From: Carboxylicivirga sp964602515
GTDB lineage: Bacteria; Bacteroidota; Bacteroidia; Bacteroidales; Marinilabiliaceae
DNA length: 64,000 bases
Direction: 5' to 3'
Assembly: GCA_964602515.1 (NCBI GenBank)
Contig: CAZRRJ010000001.1
Span: forward strand, 372,001-436,000
Part shown: in pieces, positions 29,103 through 37,780 of the stretch
Layout: each line of letters begins with the position of its first letter
Position numbering within the stretch: the first letter of the stretch is position 1
Position numbers and translations under genes: made by a program
The notes under the pieces: generated by a model
What the model saw: the letters and a program-made list of their open reading frames with translations, nothing else
The model's database searches: none
What the model was told of the DNA's origin: nothing

Positions 29103-30446
29103 ATGAAACAGGTTTTATATTACACCTTTGCAGTTTGCTTCGTTTTTCTTTCATGCAAAAATGAACGAATTGCGCAAAGCACTGAGATTTATATTGAGTC
29201 TGATGTAGATATTAGCTTAGTACAAGTTCTTAAAATACAGGATGGGAAGCAAAATCTTATAGAAAAATTTGCATTAAAAGCAGGAGAGGAAAAGAAAGTT
29301 GTGGACTCATTAGAACAGGCATTCTACTTAGTTAAGTATCAAAATCAATATCGTAAAATATTTGCACAAAAAGGTCAAAAAATAGGTTTGCAAATTACAC
29401 AGGAAGGTTTTACAGATATAAAGCCCACAAAAGAGAATATACTATTAAATAATTGGTATAACATATCTCAAAAAGCCCGTTTGCTCTCTGCCGAATATTA
29501 TTATGGTGATATGGACGAAGTAAACCGTATTACACCTTTTTACAATGCACAAAGAGATCTGGAAAAAGAAAGCATTTCTTTTTTGAAAAAACTGGACAAA
29601 TATAAAGGCATTACATATTTTAAAAAAGCTTTAAAAATGTTGGTAAAGGCTGATATTGACTTTTTTAAATTATATCACAGGCAAATCCCAACTATTTCAA
29701 CATTAATAGAAGAGCTGCCTGATGATCTTTACGAACCTATAGTAAGCACCTCAACGTTTGATGACCAGGTTCTTTTGGATGTATTTGAATACACAATCCC
29801 GTATATAACCTTATACGGGGTATGGCTTTATCTAAAAGATGAAAGTAATAACAAGCCAGCGGTTGAATACGTAAAATCGCCCGAAATACAGGTGGCCTAT
29901 CTTATTCATATGGGCAAAGTAAAAACCGATGGCAGTGGGCTAAAGAATATTGAGCGCAGGTATATGCATTTATTTCAGTCGGGATATGCTTTGCAACAAC
30001 TGGAACAGTTACGAAGTAACATTGTCGATAGAAACAGTAAAAAAAAGTTTAAGACAATAACCCTTAAAAATATAGACGGAGATATTGTTAATATATCGGA
30101 CTATACAGGTAAACTTTTGGTTATTGATGTTTGGGCAACCTGGTGTGGACCATGTATGAAAATGCGTCCTGCTTTTAAGCAGTTAGCTCATGATATGGCC
30201 GATAAAGATGTTACCTTTTTAGCAATATCTACCGATAAAAATGAGGAATTGTGGAAAGGAGTAGCTGCCCAATCAGAAGGTATCGAGCTTTTGGATTATA
30301 CCCGGATGTTTGCAGAAACCTATAATATAGGGTCTATACCTCATTTTTTAATATTTGATGCAGAAGGTAGCCTGCTGGAAGCTTCGGCACCAAATCCTGT
30401 AAATGGTAATTTAAGAAAAAATATAGAAAGTTATTTGTCTAAATAA
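29103..30446 (+). CDS. TlpA-type thioredoxin-fold lipoprotein 3
   Basis: From ATG 29103 the protein is 447 residues with lipobox VFLSC; a TTG at 29088 is an unlikely earlier start. A poorly recognised N-terminal beta domain and helical middle lead to a C-terminal TlpA domain (NIDGDIVNISDYTGKLLVIDVWATW) with WCGPC (Cys348, Cys351) and loop SIPHFLIFD. It is the third thioredoxin-like protein in a row and shares the overall plan of the other two. Confidence 0.88.
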   Translation: MKQVLYYTFAVCFVFLSCKNERIAQSTEIYIESDVDISLVQVLKIQDGKQNLIEKFALKAGEEKKVVDSLEQAFYLVKYQNQYRKIFAQKGQKIGLQITQEGFTDIKPTKENILLNNWYNISQKARLLSAEYYYGDMDEVNRITPFYNAQRDLEKESISFLKKLDKYKGITYFKKALKMLVKADIDFFKLYHRQIPTISTLIEELPDDLYEPIVSTSTFDDQVLLDVFEYTIPYITLYGVWLYLKDESNNKPAVEYVKSPEIQVAYLIHMGKVKTDGSGLKNIERRYMHLFQSGYALQQLEQLRSNIVDRNSKKKFKTITLKNIDGDIVNISDYTGKLLVIDVWATWCGPCMKMRPAFKQLAHDMADKDVTFLAISTDKNEELWKGVAAQSEGIELLDYTRMFAETYNIGSIPHFLIFDAEGSLLEASAPNPVNGNLRKNIESYLSK

Positions 30447-30511
30447 ACTCTTGTCTTTCATAAAGGCATGAAACATAAAACAAAATGCAATTGAATCAAA
30501 ATACCATTATT

Positions 30512-32044
30512 ATGAAACTGTATTCTCATATTGCATTATTTGCAATAGTAATAATAAGCCCTTTGTATGCTTCTTCTCAATCAAATCCGGTTGTACAAAA
30601 TACCTTGCAGAAATATAAACAGTGCTTAATAAATAAAGATGCAAGCCTGATTAAAGACATTGTTGATAAGTCTTTTAGGTTAGACGTATATGAACAACCT
30701 TATTCATCAGGTATGTTTGCTTCCTTTTTGAAAATTGCGCAGGCACCTGATTCAGTTTACTGGGATGAACCAACAGAAGCCGATGTTGGTAAACTGGACT
30801 GTATGGTTTATTATGTATTAGGAGAGCAAACATTAAGCTCATTGGTTACGCTGTCAGATAGTGGCCAGTTATTATTCTCAGATTGGCTAGATAGCAGGGG
30901 ACGAAGCTTTTACCGGAGAGTGCCTTCCGAATTTGTAACATCAATTCCCTTTAAGTTTGTTGACAATAAGATCATAATCAAGGCACGATTAAACAAAAGT
31001 GATACGGAGCTGAATATGCTTTTTGATACAGGAGCCGATGGTATGGCACTCCGTACTGACTTACAGGAAAAGTGTGGTGTTAAAATTACCCGCAGTCAAA
31101 GCACTAATGTTCCCGGCGGGCAAATGCAGGTTAAAATGTCTGATGGTAACAATTTAGTACTTGACTCATTAATTATACCCCGTCAAAGCCTGGTATTGTT
31201 CGACAACATATTAAGTAAAGAAATACATGGAATCATAGGTGGTTCAAACCTGTTTCGGAACTTTATAACAGAAGTTGATTTTGACAATAACGTTATACGG
31301 CTATATAAGCACGGTATATTTAAAGCAACAGAAAACTATCAGCAATGCAATATGACTTATGTTACCGGTGTGCCAACTGTACCTTTTCAAATATACTGTA
31401 ACGGACATGAGTTTAAAAGTGAGTTTATTTTTGATACTGGGGCTGGTTATGAAGCCATTATGTTTGGAAGTGGTATGAAGCAATTGGAGCATTCAGGTAT
31501 TGATACTCATATTCCGGTATTGTACGAGTCATATAACTACTCTGTAGGACATAAAGAGAAAATAGTAATAGGCAGCACCGACAGTGTAACTTTGGCCAAT
31601 ATGACTTTTAGAAAAGTAAACCTGGCTATGGAACCGTATAAAGCTGAAAGTCATGGACGACACAATGTATTAGGCTCAATAGGAATTAAAACACTTAGCC
31701 GTTTCAACTGGATAGTTGACCTTACTGCTTACCAGATATATAGCAAGCCTAACAATAACTCACATTTACCAATGGATTTTATATTAAACGGGTATGCAGT
31801 AGAGTACTTCGGGCAGTATTTGCGCGTAGTTCGTTCGTTAAGCCAGGTAAAAAATACAGATGATACCTCGTTAAAGTCAGGAGATTACATATTAAAGCTA
31901 AATGATATTCCAGCCTTAGAACTTACCACAGAGAAACTTGAACACATTATACAAAGCAAGCAGGTTTATGTAGAGCTAAGCAGAGATAATAAGATAATTA
32001 CAAATATTTTGACTTTGAAGAAAACTAGAAGTAGAAGCAAGTAA
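30512..32044 (+). CDS. Double retropepsin-like aspartyl protease with C-terminal PDZ
   Basis: From ATG 30512 the protein is 510 residues with a type I signal peptide ending SSQ. Two aspartic-protease half-sites are present in one chain, FDTGAD with Asp172 and FDTGAG with Asp308, each followed by a GxxG block (IIGGSNLFRN, VLGSIGIKTLSRFN). A PDZ-like domain occupies about residues 435-505 (SLKSGDYILKLNDIPA). Two DTGA lobes in one chain could form a pepsin-like active site. The gene is the last of the set and follows the thioredoxins at 65 bp, so cleavage of an imported peptide or a locus lipoprotein in the periplasm is plausible. ATG 30485 is an alternative start. Confidence 0.85.
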   Translation: MKLYSHIALFAIVIISPLYASSQSNPVVQNTLQKYKQCLINKDASLIKDIVDKSFRLDVYEQPYSSGMFASFLKIAQAPDSVYWDEPTEADVGKLDCMVYYVLGEQTLSSLVTLSDSGQLLFSDWLDSRGRSFYRRVPSEFVTSIPFKFVDNKIIIKARLNKSDTELNMLFDTGADGMALRTDLQEKCGVKITRSQSTNVPGGQMQVKMSDGNNLVLDSLIIPRQSLVLFDNILSKEIHGIIGGSNLFRNFITEVDFDNNVIRLYKHGIFKATENYQQCNMTYVTGVPTVPFQIYCNGHEFKSEFIFDTGAGYEAIMFGSGMKQLEHSGIDTHIPVLYESYNYSVGHKEKIVIGSTDSVTLANMTFRKVNLAMEPYKAESHGRHNVLGSIGIKTLSRFNWIVDLTAYQIYSKPNNNSHLPMDFILNGYAVEYFGQYLRVVRSLSQVKNTDDTSLKSGDYILKLNDIPALELTTEKLEHIIQSKQVYVELSRDNKIITNILTLKKTRSRSK

Positions 32045-32359
32045 TACAAATATTACTTTTCAGAAATTTATATGCTAATTAAATATTGTTATACCTTTTT
32101 TTTAAAAAAAAATCGGGTAAAATTCAATTTAGAAATGCGTTAAAGACTGTTTTTATTTTTCAAACACATATTATCAGGAGTCTAACCCAACTATTCAAAA
32201 GTGTAACACTGGTTTTCAAAAATTAGTACACTTTTTTTATTATTCTTGCTAAAGTACTTTTAACAGTATGCAGGTTAGTTTTATTTCTTTTTTTAATTTC
32301 TTTTACCCCTTTTTATATTTTTTGGTGTGATAAGAGTATTAAGATCGAAAAAAGGTAAA
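32045..32359. other. A+T-rich intergenic region before the FecR remnant
   Basis: No gene is seen. If the FecR remnant once followed an ECF sigma gene, that gene is absent from this interval. Long T-tracts occur around 32090-32110 and 32230-32320. Confidence 0.4.
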
Positions 32360-32860
32360 ATGAAACAACTTGAAAATAGTATATCATCCCTGATTGTAAA
32401 ATTTATTATAGACGAAATAAACGATACAGAATTAGCAATGCTCGAACACTGGCTGGAGCGTTCTCCTGCTAATAAAAAACTATTTGACAGTTTGTTGGAT
32501 GAGTCAAATTTTGAAAAATGTATTCTCAGTTCACACAATATTGATTTAAATGCTGCTTACTCACAGTTAAAGCAACGCATAAGAACAAATCATCAGCCGG
32601 TAAATGCTAGCACCATCAGCTTAAAGTGTATCACAGTTTATGCAGCATCAATTTTGCTACCATTGACAATAGGTGTTAATGTTTATACACTCCGACTCTA
32701 AAACGAGGCAAAACCTTGCAAAAATTGAAGCAGGCAACCCAAAGGCCCAGGTATTTTTTTCAACAGGTGAAAAAATTGAATTAGATCAGGTTACCTCTGA
32801 TACTATTTATAAAGACAACACCATTTTTGAATTGCAACAAAAAGTAGGACAAAAAAGTTA
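32360..32860 (+). pseudogene. Frameshifted and truncated FecR-family anti-sigma factor
   Basis: From ATG 32360 the first frame encodes a FecR N-terminus (SLIVKFIIDEINDTELAMLEHW) and the membrane helix (ASILLPLTIGVNVYTL), and stops at 32699-32701. The FecR sequence then continues in another frame (LAKIEAGNPKAQVFFSTGEKIELDQV) until it runs into the IS3-family fragment. The frame change is at about 32690-32700, exactly where an 11-bp inverted repeat partner lies. The intact copy at 14482 shows the same order and gives the comparison. No sigma factor or receptor is adjacent, so this is a dead remnant of another signalling locus. Confidence 0.8.
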
Positions 32861-33212
32861 CGACCTATGCTACCTCTTTTAATTCATTAAATTCTTTTTC
32901 TACTTCAATAGGCGTTTTATAACCTAAAGCCGAATGTAATCTTTTTCTATTGTACCAAATTTCGATATATTCAAATACATCTAATTCAGCCTTTTTGATA
33001 GTTTGATAACTTTTACGGTAAATAAGTACGGTTTTAAGTGTCTTGAAAAAACTTTCAGCAACAGCATTATCCCAACAATTCCCTTTTTTGCTCATGCTTT
33101 GAGTAATAAGATTATTTTTATTTAAAAGATTTTTTAATACATTACTGCCATATTGCATCCCTCTGTCAGAATGAAATATTATGGGTTTAGTAATACTTCT
33201 GAAATTGCCTAA
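32840..33212 (-). mobile_element. IS3-family insertion sequence remnant
   Basis: The stretch holds the 3' half of an IS3-family transposase on the minus strand. Its right-hand end probably lies near 32840-32850, where the FecR reading frame gives way to GTAGGACAAAAAAG. The left half of the element is missing, so it cannot move on its own. Confidence 0.7.
32865..33212 (-). pseudogene. IS3-family transposase (orfB), C-terminal fragment
   Basis: Read from 33212 down to 32865 the frame is open but has an in-frame stop just upstream. The integrase-core block KPIIFHSDRGMQY carries the second Asp of the DDE triad and NAVAESFFKTLK the Glu. The end RLHSALGYKTPIEVE is typical of IS3/IS150 transposases. 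The first Asp and the N-terminal half are missing. A Met at 33158 is internal, not a real start. Confidence 0.85.
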
Positions 33213-33408
33213 TTATTTAACTTTTTACCTGTTACAGTAATAAGGATAATAAAAAAACAATCAAAGTGTAGTTTAGGTGTCTAAAAATCAGATGATTTGC
33301 TTCTTTTATTAATTACGTAGCTTTAGAGTCGGGGTAATCCTGAATTTTAACGAAAAATCAATTTTCTTACTTTGAAACACCCTCTACACTATTATTAATG
33401 TGTTATTG

Positions 33409-34608
33409 TTAACTACATCCACCTTGTACACGTTTGTTTTTTTTAGTAACCGGCTTATCCAGGTTAGCAACTGCTTCGCCAATTTCCTTGAGCTTTTTGG
33501 CGGCATCTTTTCGAAATATAAATACCTCACCATCAATCTTGTTATCCGGAGCCTGCTCGTCGGTTAATAAGAAGAAGTTTTGATTGAACTGCATAGCAGT
33601 GCTACTTAATGCATAATTTTCAGCTTTACCATGGTACTTTGCAACTAAACATGCACGTTGAGCTTGTTCAAAAGACGCTCCATAAAAAATATTGGTCTTA
33701 ATATTTTGTACGATTTGGTTGATGTGTTCTGTTTTGTGTAACTCATCAAGAGGGATATTAATGGCAGTTGGAATATGAAATACTTTAAATTCATCAGCAG
33801 AGCGAACATCAATTACATTATACATATAGTAATTGTGTATTAGTTCAAATGCTAATTTATCCTCATCCATTAACTGGGGTACGCATTCTCCAGAGGCAAG
33901 CTTGGTGTCAATTCTTTTATCCATTAATTCAGATCGGGTAGGGGTAAGCATCGTAATTAATACAATTAGCACAGCTATACCAATACTCAAACCATATTTA
34001 ATCAAACTTGATTTAAGCCATTTTGTATTTACATTATTTACTTTGTTTTCAATTTGAGTGACACCAATAAATGCTCCGGCAGCAACAAAAATCATAATAA
34101 GTGCAAATAATTCACGTGAGATGCCCATCATCTCAAACACTAAGAGATCGCCAAGGTTTTTGGCTATCAACAGGTCTTTTACAAGTGGATACCCTTCAAT
34201 AAAAGCAAATACACCTAAAGCCGTTCCAAAAACAAAAGCCCAGCCATCAATTTTACCGCTTGCTGCTGCTACAACACTGGTACCCGGGCAGAATCCTCCA
34301 ATAATAAATCCACCACCCATTATTACACCGCCAATAATTGCAGCCCATAAAAAGGTAGGGTTAATATATATAATACTTACATCAAGCATACCTAAATGGT
34401 TGAGTAGTGTAATACCCACCATTGCTGTTACACCAGCTGTAAAGAATACTTTTAGCACAGTAAAGTCATAACCGTAGAATAAACCAACCAGTTTTTTTGT
34501 TGATCCAAAACCGGCCTGTTCGAGAGCAAAACCAAATCCAATACCTACAATAATGGCAATGATGAAGTTAAACTCGTTACTGATAATATCTGGTACTAAT
34601 GGTCCCAT
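33409..34608 (-). CDS. YeeE/YedE-family sulfur transporter with rhodanese-like C-terminus
   Basis: The 399-residue protein has about seven to eight membrane helices with the YeeE motif GGFCPGTS (around residue 105) and GFALEQAGFGS near the N-terminus. About residues 255-365 are rhodanese-like (YNVIDVRSADEFKVFHIPTAINIP), but the place of the catalytic Cys loop reads FYGASFEQA with no Cys. The chain ends in a charged, flexible tail with the sequence GGCS. YeeE proteins import thiosulfate or other sulfane sulfur through conserved Cys residues. It is the last gene of the cytochrome operon, 12 bp after the smaller YeeE gene. Confidence 0.85.
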   Translation of the reverse strand: MGPLVPDIISNEFNFIIAIIVGIGFGFALEQAGFGSTKKLVGLFYGYDFTVLKVFFTAGVTAMVGITLLNHLGMLDVSIIYINPTFLWAAIIGGVIMGGGFIIGGFCPGTSVVAAASGKIDGWAFVFGTALGVFAFIEGYPLVKDLLIAKNLGDLLVFEMMGISRELFALIMIFVAAGAFIGVTQIENKVNNVNTKWLKSSLIKYGLSIGIAVLIVLITMLTPTRSELMDKRIDTKLASGECVPQLMDEDKLAFELIHNYYMYNVIDVRSADEFKVFHIPTAINIPLDELHKTEHINQIVQNIKTNIFYGASFEQAQRACLVAKYHGKAENYALSSTAMQFNQNFFLLTDEQAPDNKIDGEVFIFRKDAAKKLKEIGEAVANLDKPVTKKNKRVQGGCS

Positions 34609-34620
34609 CTTTAATTCGCT

Positions 34621-35145
34621 TTAATTAATCCACAATTTTCTAAAAAAATAAGCCATTGCGTATGCCATACCAAATATGGACATCATGGTAAGAATACCAC
34701 CAAATGACATAACGGCCATTCCGCTTAATGCGGCACCGCTTGTACACCCACGAGCAAGCTGACTACCAAAACCAAATAAGGCACCGCCAAATATAGCAGT
34801 TGCTACTCTGACTCCATTTCTTACGCCGGGACCTTTTTCTATTTTTACTGTAACCCGGTTAGACATTACTGCCGATAAAAATGCACCGATAACAACGCCA
34901 ATTACCTCAAAAACCAACCACGACTTTAAAGGGCCACCAGGATTATTCTGTTTTTGATTAATGTAGTAACTTGTTGTAGCAGCATGGTTGGGAGCTATTG
35001 TCTCAACAGATTGTACCACAAAACTCTTGATTGCGCCGCTAGCGCCTAATCCTCTGCCTGATACGTATATAGCTGTGAGTAAGACAAATCCCAAAAAGAA
35101 ACCTGCCAGATACGGATTCATATATTTTTTAGGTGCTTCTTTCAT
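34621..35145 (-). CDS. YeeE/YedE-family half transporter
   Basis: The 174-residue membrane protein has about four helices. It carries the second YeeE cysteine motif RGCTSGAALSG (around residue 132) and LFGFGSQLARG. Together with the following larger YeeE protein it probably forms a two-part sulfur-compound transporter, each half giving one conserved Cys. It is 11 bp from the cytochrome b gene and 12 bp from the next YeeE gene, so all are in one operon. Confidence 0.87.
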   Translation of the reverse strand: MKEAPKKYMNPYLAGFFLGFVLLTAIYVSGRGLGASGAIKSFVVQSVETIAPNHAATTSYYINQKQNNPGGPLKSWLVFEVIGVVIGAFLSAVMSNRVTVKIEKGPGVRNGVRVATAIFGGALFGFGSQLARGCTSGAALSGMAVMSFGGILTMMSIFGMAYAMAYFFRKLWIN

Positions 35146-35156
35146 AATTCCTGTCG

Positions 35157-35819
35157 TTATTTAGTTGCTTCAGTTTTAGTCGTTTTCTCATTATTGTCTG
35201 CCATTTCATCTTCCAATAGTTCCCAACCAGTTAACATGGCTTTAATATTAGCTGTTACTGAGTGGCCTGTGGTAGTCATATATACATGCACAATAATAAA
35301 GGCCATAAGTAACCATGCTCCCAGGGTATGTGCCCATGCAATCCATTCAAGTGGTATATCACTTACCACAATTATATCATTGGCATCAAATGTTTTGAAA
35401 TATAAATAAAGAATACCTGACAGAACCATTACCGGAGCCATTAATAACTTAAAAGCTAAGTAAACGATTGCCTGTAAAGGGTTCAGTTTTTTATTGGCTG
35501 ACTTTATTGTTGGGTGAGGAGCATTTTTAAACATACCAACTGTATAATACAGAATCTGATCTTTTAGTTTGGAAATAGTCGGAATATATTGCTTCCATTC
35601 ACCTGTTGTAAAATGCCAAAAGATAGAAAATGCGATTAAAGCCAGTAACATGTATGATGCTATACGATGAAATGCTACTGCTTTTTCAAAGCCGAATAGC
35701 TCAAATGAACCATGCACTTCAAAGCCGGTTATGCCCAGAAAGAAGATGAGTGCAGCCTGACTCCAATGCCAAAAACGTTCAAATTTCTTATAAATATATA
35801 CTCGTTTCATATGTTTCAT
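35157..35819 (-). CDS. Membrane cytochrome b (b561/b6-like) subunit
   Basis: The 220-residue protein has four membrane helices with His residues in the expected heme-b places (FWHWSQAALIF, AFHRIAS, WAHTLGAWLLMAFIIVHVYMTTTGH), as in the cytochrome b subunits of hydrogenases, formate dehydrogenases and thiosulfate reductases. It should pass electrons between the quinone pool and the octaheme cytochrome, whose gene ends where this one begins (shared base 35819). The C-terminus is charged and cytoplasmic. Confidence 0.88.
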   Translation of the reverse strand: MKHMKRVYIYKKFERFWHWSQAALIFFLGITGFEVHGSFELFGFEKAVAFHRIASYMLLALIAFSIFWHFTTGEWKQYIPTISKLKDQILYYTVGMFKNAPHPTIKSANKKLNPLQAIVYLAFKLLMAPVMVLSGILYLYFKTFDANDIIVVSDIPLEWIAWAHTLGAWLLMAFIIVHVYMTTTGHSVTANIKAMLTGWELLEDEMADNNEKTTKTEATK

Positions 35820-37393
35820 TATTTAGATTCTGGTTCTTTCTTTCTTAAATAATTAAAAAGGCGAGCTAATGTGTGAACAAATACACCAGCAAGTGATCCC
35901 CATAATAAAATATTTCCTATTAGATCAATCCAATCGTTTTTATCTCTTCCGGGTAAATAAAAATCAGTTAGAGATGCCAATCTTCCATTTTCCCTAACAT
36001 GACATTCATTGCACGATAAAGCTTGATCTTTGGGAGATACCATGTGGTTAACTGGCCAATACATTTCGGTATTTATAAATTTATATTCACCACTATACGG
36101 AAGTCCTACACCTTTCATACCTGCTTCTGCCGATAAGTTCCAGTCAAAATCCATCCAATAAGCACTATCACCTTTTTCTGCTGAATAAAGTTTAGGTTGA
36201 ATAAGCATTTTGGTGTTTGGATCATAAATCTGATTACCACGATGAATTTTTACCGGGTATATTTTAGAATGAATATCACTTGATGAACCCAATAACTTAT
36301 TAATCTGCACCGGTTCAGCAGATACCGTATCGCCCAATGCATAATGTTGAGCGTTACCGTTAAACCAACGGTATTCGGGTTTCACATTTGTAGCCCAGTC
36401 AAACTCACCTTTCATTGATAGGTAAGTATGGTTACCAAGGGAGTCTTCTTCGTGGTATTGTTTACCATTCCGGTCCATTCGTCCGGCTTCAGACCACCTC
36501 CAAGCCATTTTAGTAGCATTCTCTTTGGCATAAGTCGGAATATGGCAAGTTTGACACGATACCTTTGAAAAGTGACGGTTAAGCACATCATTCAAATGAG
36601 GCTTTGGAGTATGGCATTCTTCACAACGTAAACGATTAACGTTGGTTGATGATACTGAGTAAAGTTTTCCCTTTATCTGGTGTTTCTCTGCCGAATGACA
36701 ATCAACACAATCCATATTTATACCATTGCTCGCCATATGCACATCCATATTACGGTCGCACGATAAAAGCGCTTCTTCTAAATCTCCATGTTTTACATTA
36801 TTACCACCTCCACTATAAAAGTGACAAGCCCCACAATTAATTTTATTGGGACGGCCAACGTGTTGTGCTACTTTATTCAGATTAACATTGCGATCCGGAT
36901 ATCCTGATAATGCAGCACCTTTAATATACTCTTCACTTCGGTCGTGGCATACCATACAATCTACATTGCGAGCATTTTCAAAGCTAAATGAACTGTGAGA
37001 CATTCCAAAACCAATATGACATTTGGCACACGATTGTTCGTTGGTACTTGCACCAATACAGAAATTATTAAGTACATTTTTTTTGCCCAGTTTGGTAATA
37101 CCTTTGCCTTCTACATAAGCCACCCGATCCCAATTCCAATGACTTGAATGTATGATTTCTTCATGACGCTGATTATGACAACTTAAGCACGCTTCAGTAA
37201 CGTCTTGGGGAGTTTCAAATGTTGTTTGTAAAATTTGAAAATGACTATGGTCTACAGAAGAGGAGTGCTTACTGGCAAACCTTTGCTTAAGCTCATACTG
37301 TGTAAAATTTAATGGTTTTTCATAGTGATAGAAATTAACCAATAAAAGTACCACAATGGTGATCAAAACAGAATAAGTTATTGTTTTATTCAT
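35819..37393 (-). CDS. Octaheme c-type cytochrome, tetrathionate reductase (OTR) family
   Basis: The 524-residue protein has exactly eight CxxCH heme sites (CLSCH, CAKCH, CMVCH, CGACH, CVDCH, CEECH, CQTCH, CNECH), an N-terminal membrane helix and a C-terminal helix (about 485-510). The number and spacing match the octaheme tetrathionate reductase family described in Shewanella, in which one heme has a Lys ligand; the natural substrate in that family is not fully settled (tetrathionate, nitrite and hydroxylamine are reduced in vitro). Here the cytochrome b and two YeeE genes point to a sulfur oxyanion. It is the first gene of the operon, with a consensus promoter at 37484-37491. Confidence 0.9.
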   Translation of the reverse strand: MNKTITYSVLITIVVLLLVNFYHYEKPLNFTQYELKQRFASKHSSSVDHSHFQILQTTFETPQDVTEACLSCHNQRHEEIIHSSHWNWDRVAYVEGKGITKLGKKNVLNNFCIGASTNEQSCAKCHIGFGMSHSSFSFENARNVDCMVCHDRSEEYIKGAALSGYPDRNVNLNKVAQHVGRPNKINCGACHFYSGGGNNVKHGDLEEALLSCDRNMDVHMASNGINMDCVDCHSAEKHQIKGKLYSVSSTNVNRLRCEECHTPKPHLNDVLNRHFSKVSCQTCHIPTYAKENATKMAWRWSEAGRMDRNGKQYHEEDSLGNHTYLSMKGEFDWATNVKPEYRWFNGNAQHYALGDTVSAEPVQINKLLGSSSDIHSKIYPVKIHRGNQIYDPNTKMLIQPKLYSAEKGDSAYWMDFDWNLSAEAGMKGVGLPYSGEYKFINTEMYWPVNHMVSPKDQALSCNECHVRENGRLASLTDFYLPGRDKNDWIDLIGNILLWGSLAGVFVHTLARLFNYLRKKEPESK

Positions 37394-37780
37394 TTTGTTA
37401 AGTATTAGTGTCTGTGTTGCCTTTAAACTATAAAAAGCCTAAAAACAAATTGCTTGTACTTATTATATGTAACAATCCAAAAGCAAAGATATGTAGATAG
37501 TTGGATGTGTAATACAATTCTATAGAATTTTGAATAATTTAGATTAAGTCTTAGTTAATACAGTGGGGTTATTTTATAGATAGTTGTTCTGAGCCTCAAT
37601 TTGAAGTTAAATGAGTAAGTAAGTGTTTAATATTATTAGGCCTTGAATTTATGTTTTTGGTCAAGCCTACTTTAAGTTTTTACTTATCCGTAATCATAAA
37701 ATTATTAGAGTCTGACCAAAACAATTTATACTATTGTGTCCCAGTATTTAAGGGTGTTATGCTTCAAAACGAATATTCGG
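37394..37780. other. Intergenic region between octaheme cytochrome and permease genes
   Basis: Both flanking genes are on the minus strand. Apart from the cytochrome promoter box at 37484-37491 the stretch has no visible gene. A 61-codon plus-strand frame from 37651 has no recognisable features. Confidence 0.5.
37484..37491 (-). promoter_or_regulatory. Consensus -7 element for the octaheme cytochrome operon
   Basis: On the minus strand TATCTTTG matches TAnnTTTG exactly and is 91-98 bp before the start codon. No good -33 element at the usual spacing was found. Confidence 0.55.

Larger units (their letters stand above)
32692..33333. repeat. 11-bp inverted repeat bracketing the decayed insertion
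   Basis: CCGACTCTAAA at 32692-32702 is the exact complement of 33323-33333, extendable to 13 of 14 positions outward. The left copy coincides with the frameshift in FecR, the right with the far side of the IS remnant, which is compatible with insertion-element ends or a rearrangement junction. Confidence 0.45.

Noticed and set aside
25983..30446. Recent triplication of one thioredoxin gene
   Set aside because: The N-terminal domains and export signals differ too much; only the thioredoxin core is shared.
32673..32882. A separate small gene after the FecR N-terminus
   Set aside because: Its product is the continuation of FecR in another frame, ending in the IS fragment.
34058..34471. A 137-codon plus-strand frame
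   Set aside because: It is antisense to the YeeE gene, whose membrane helices explain the open frame.
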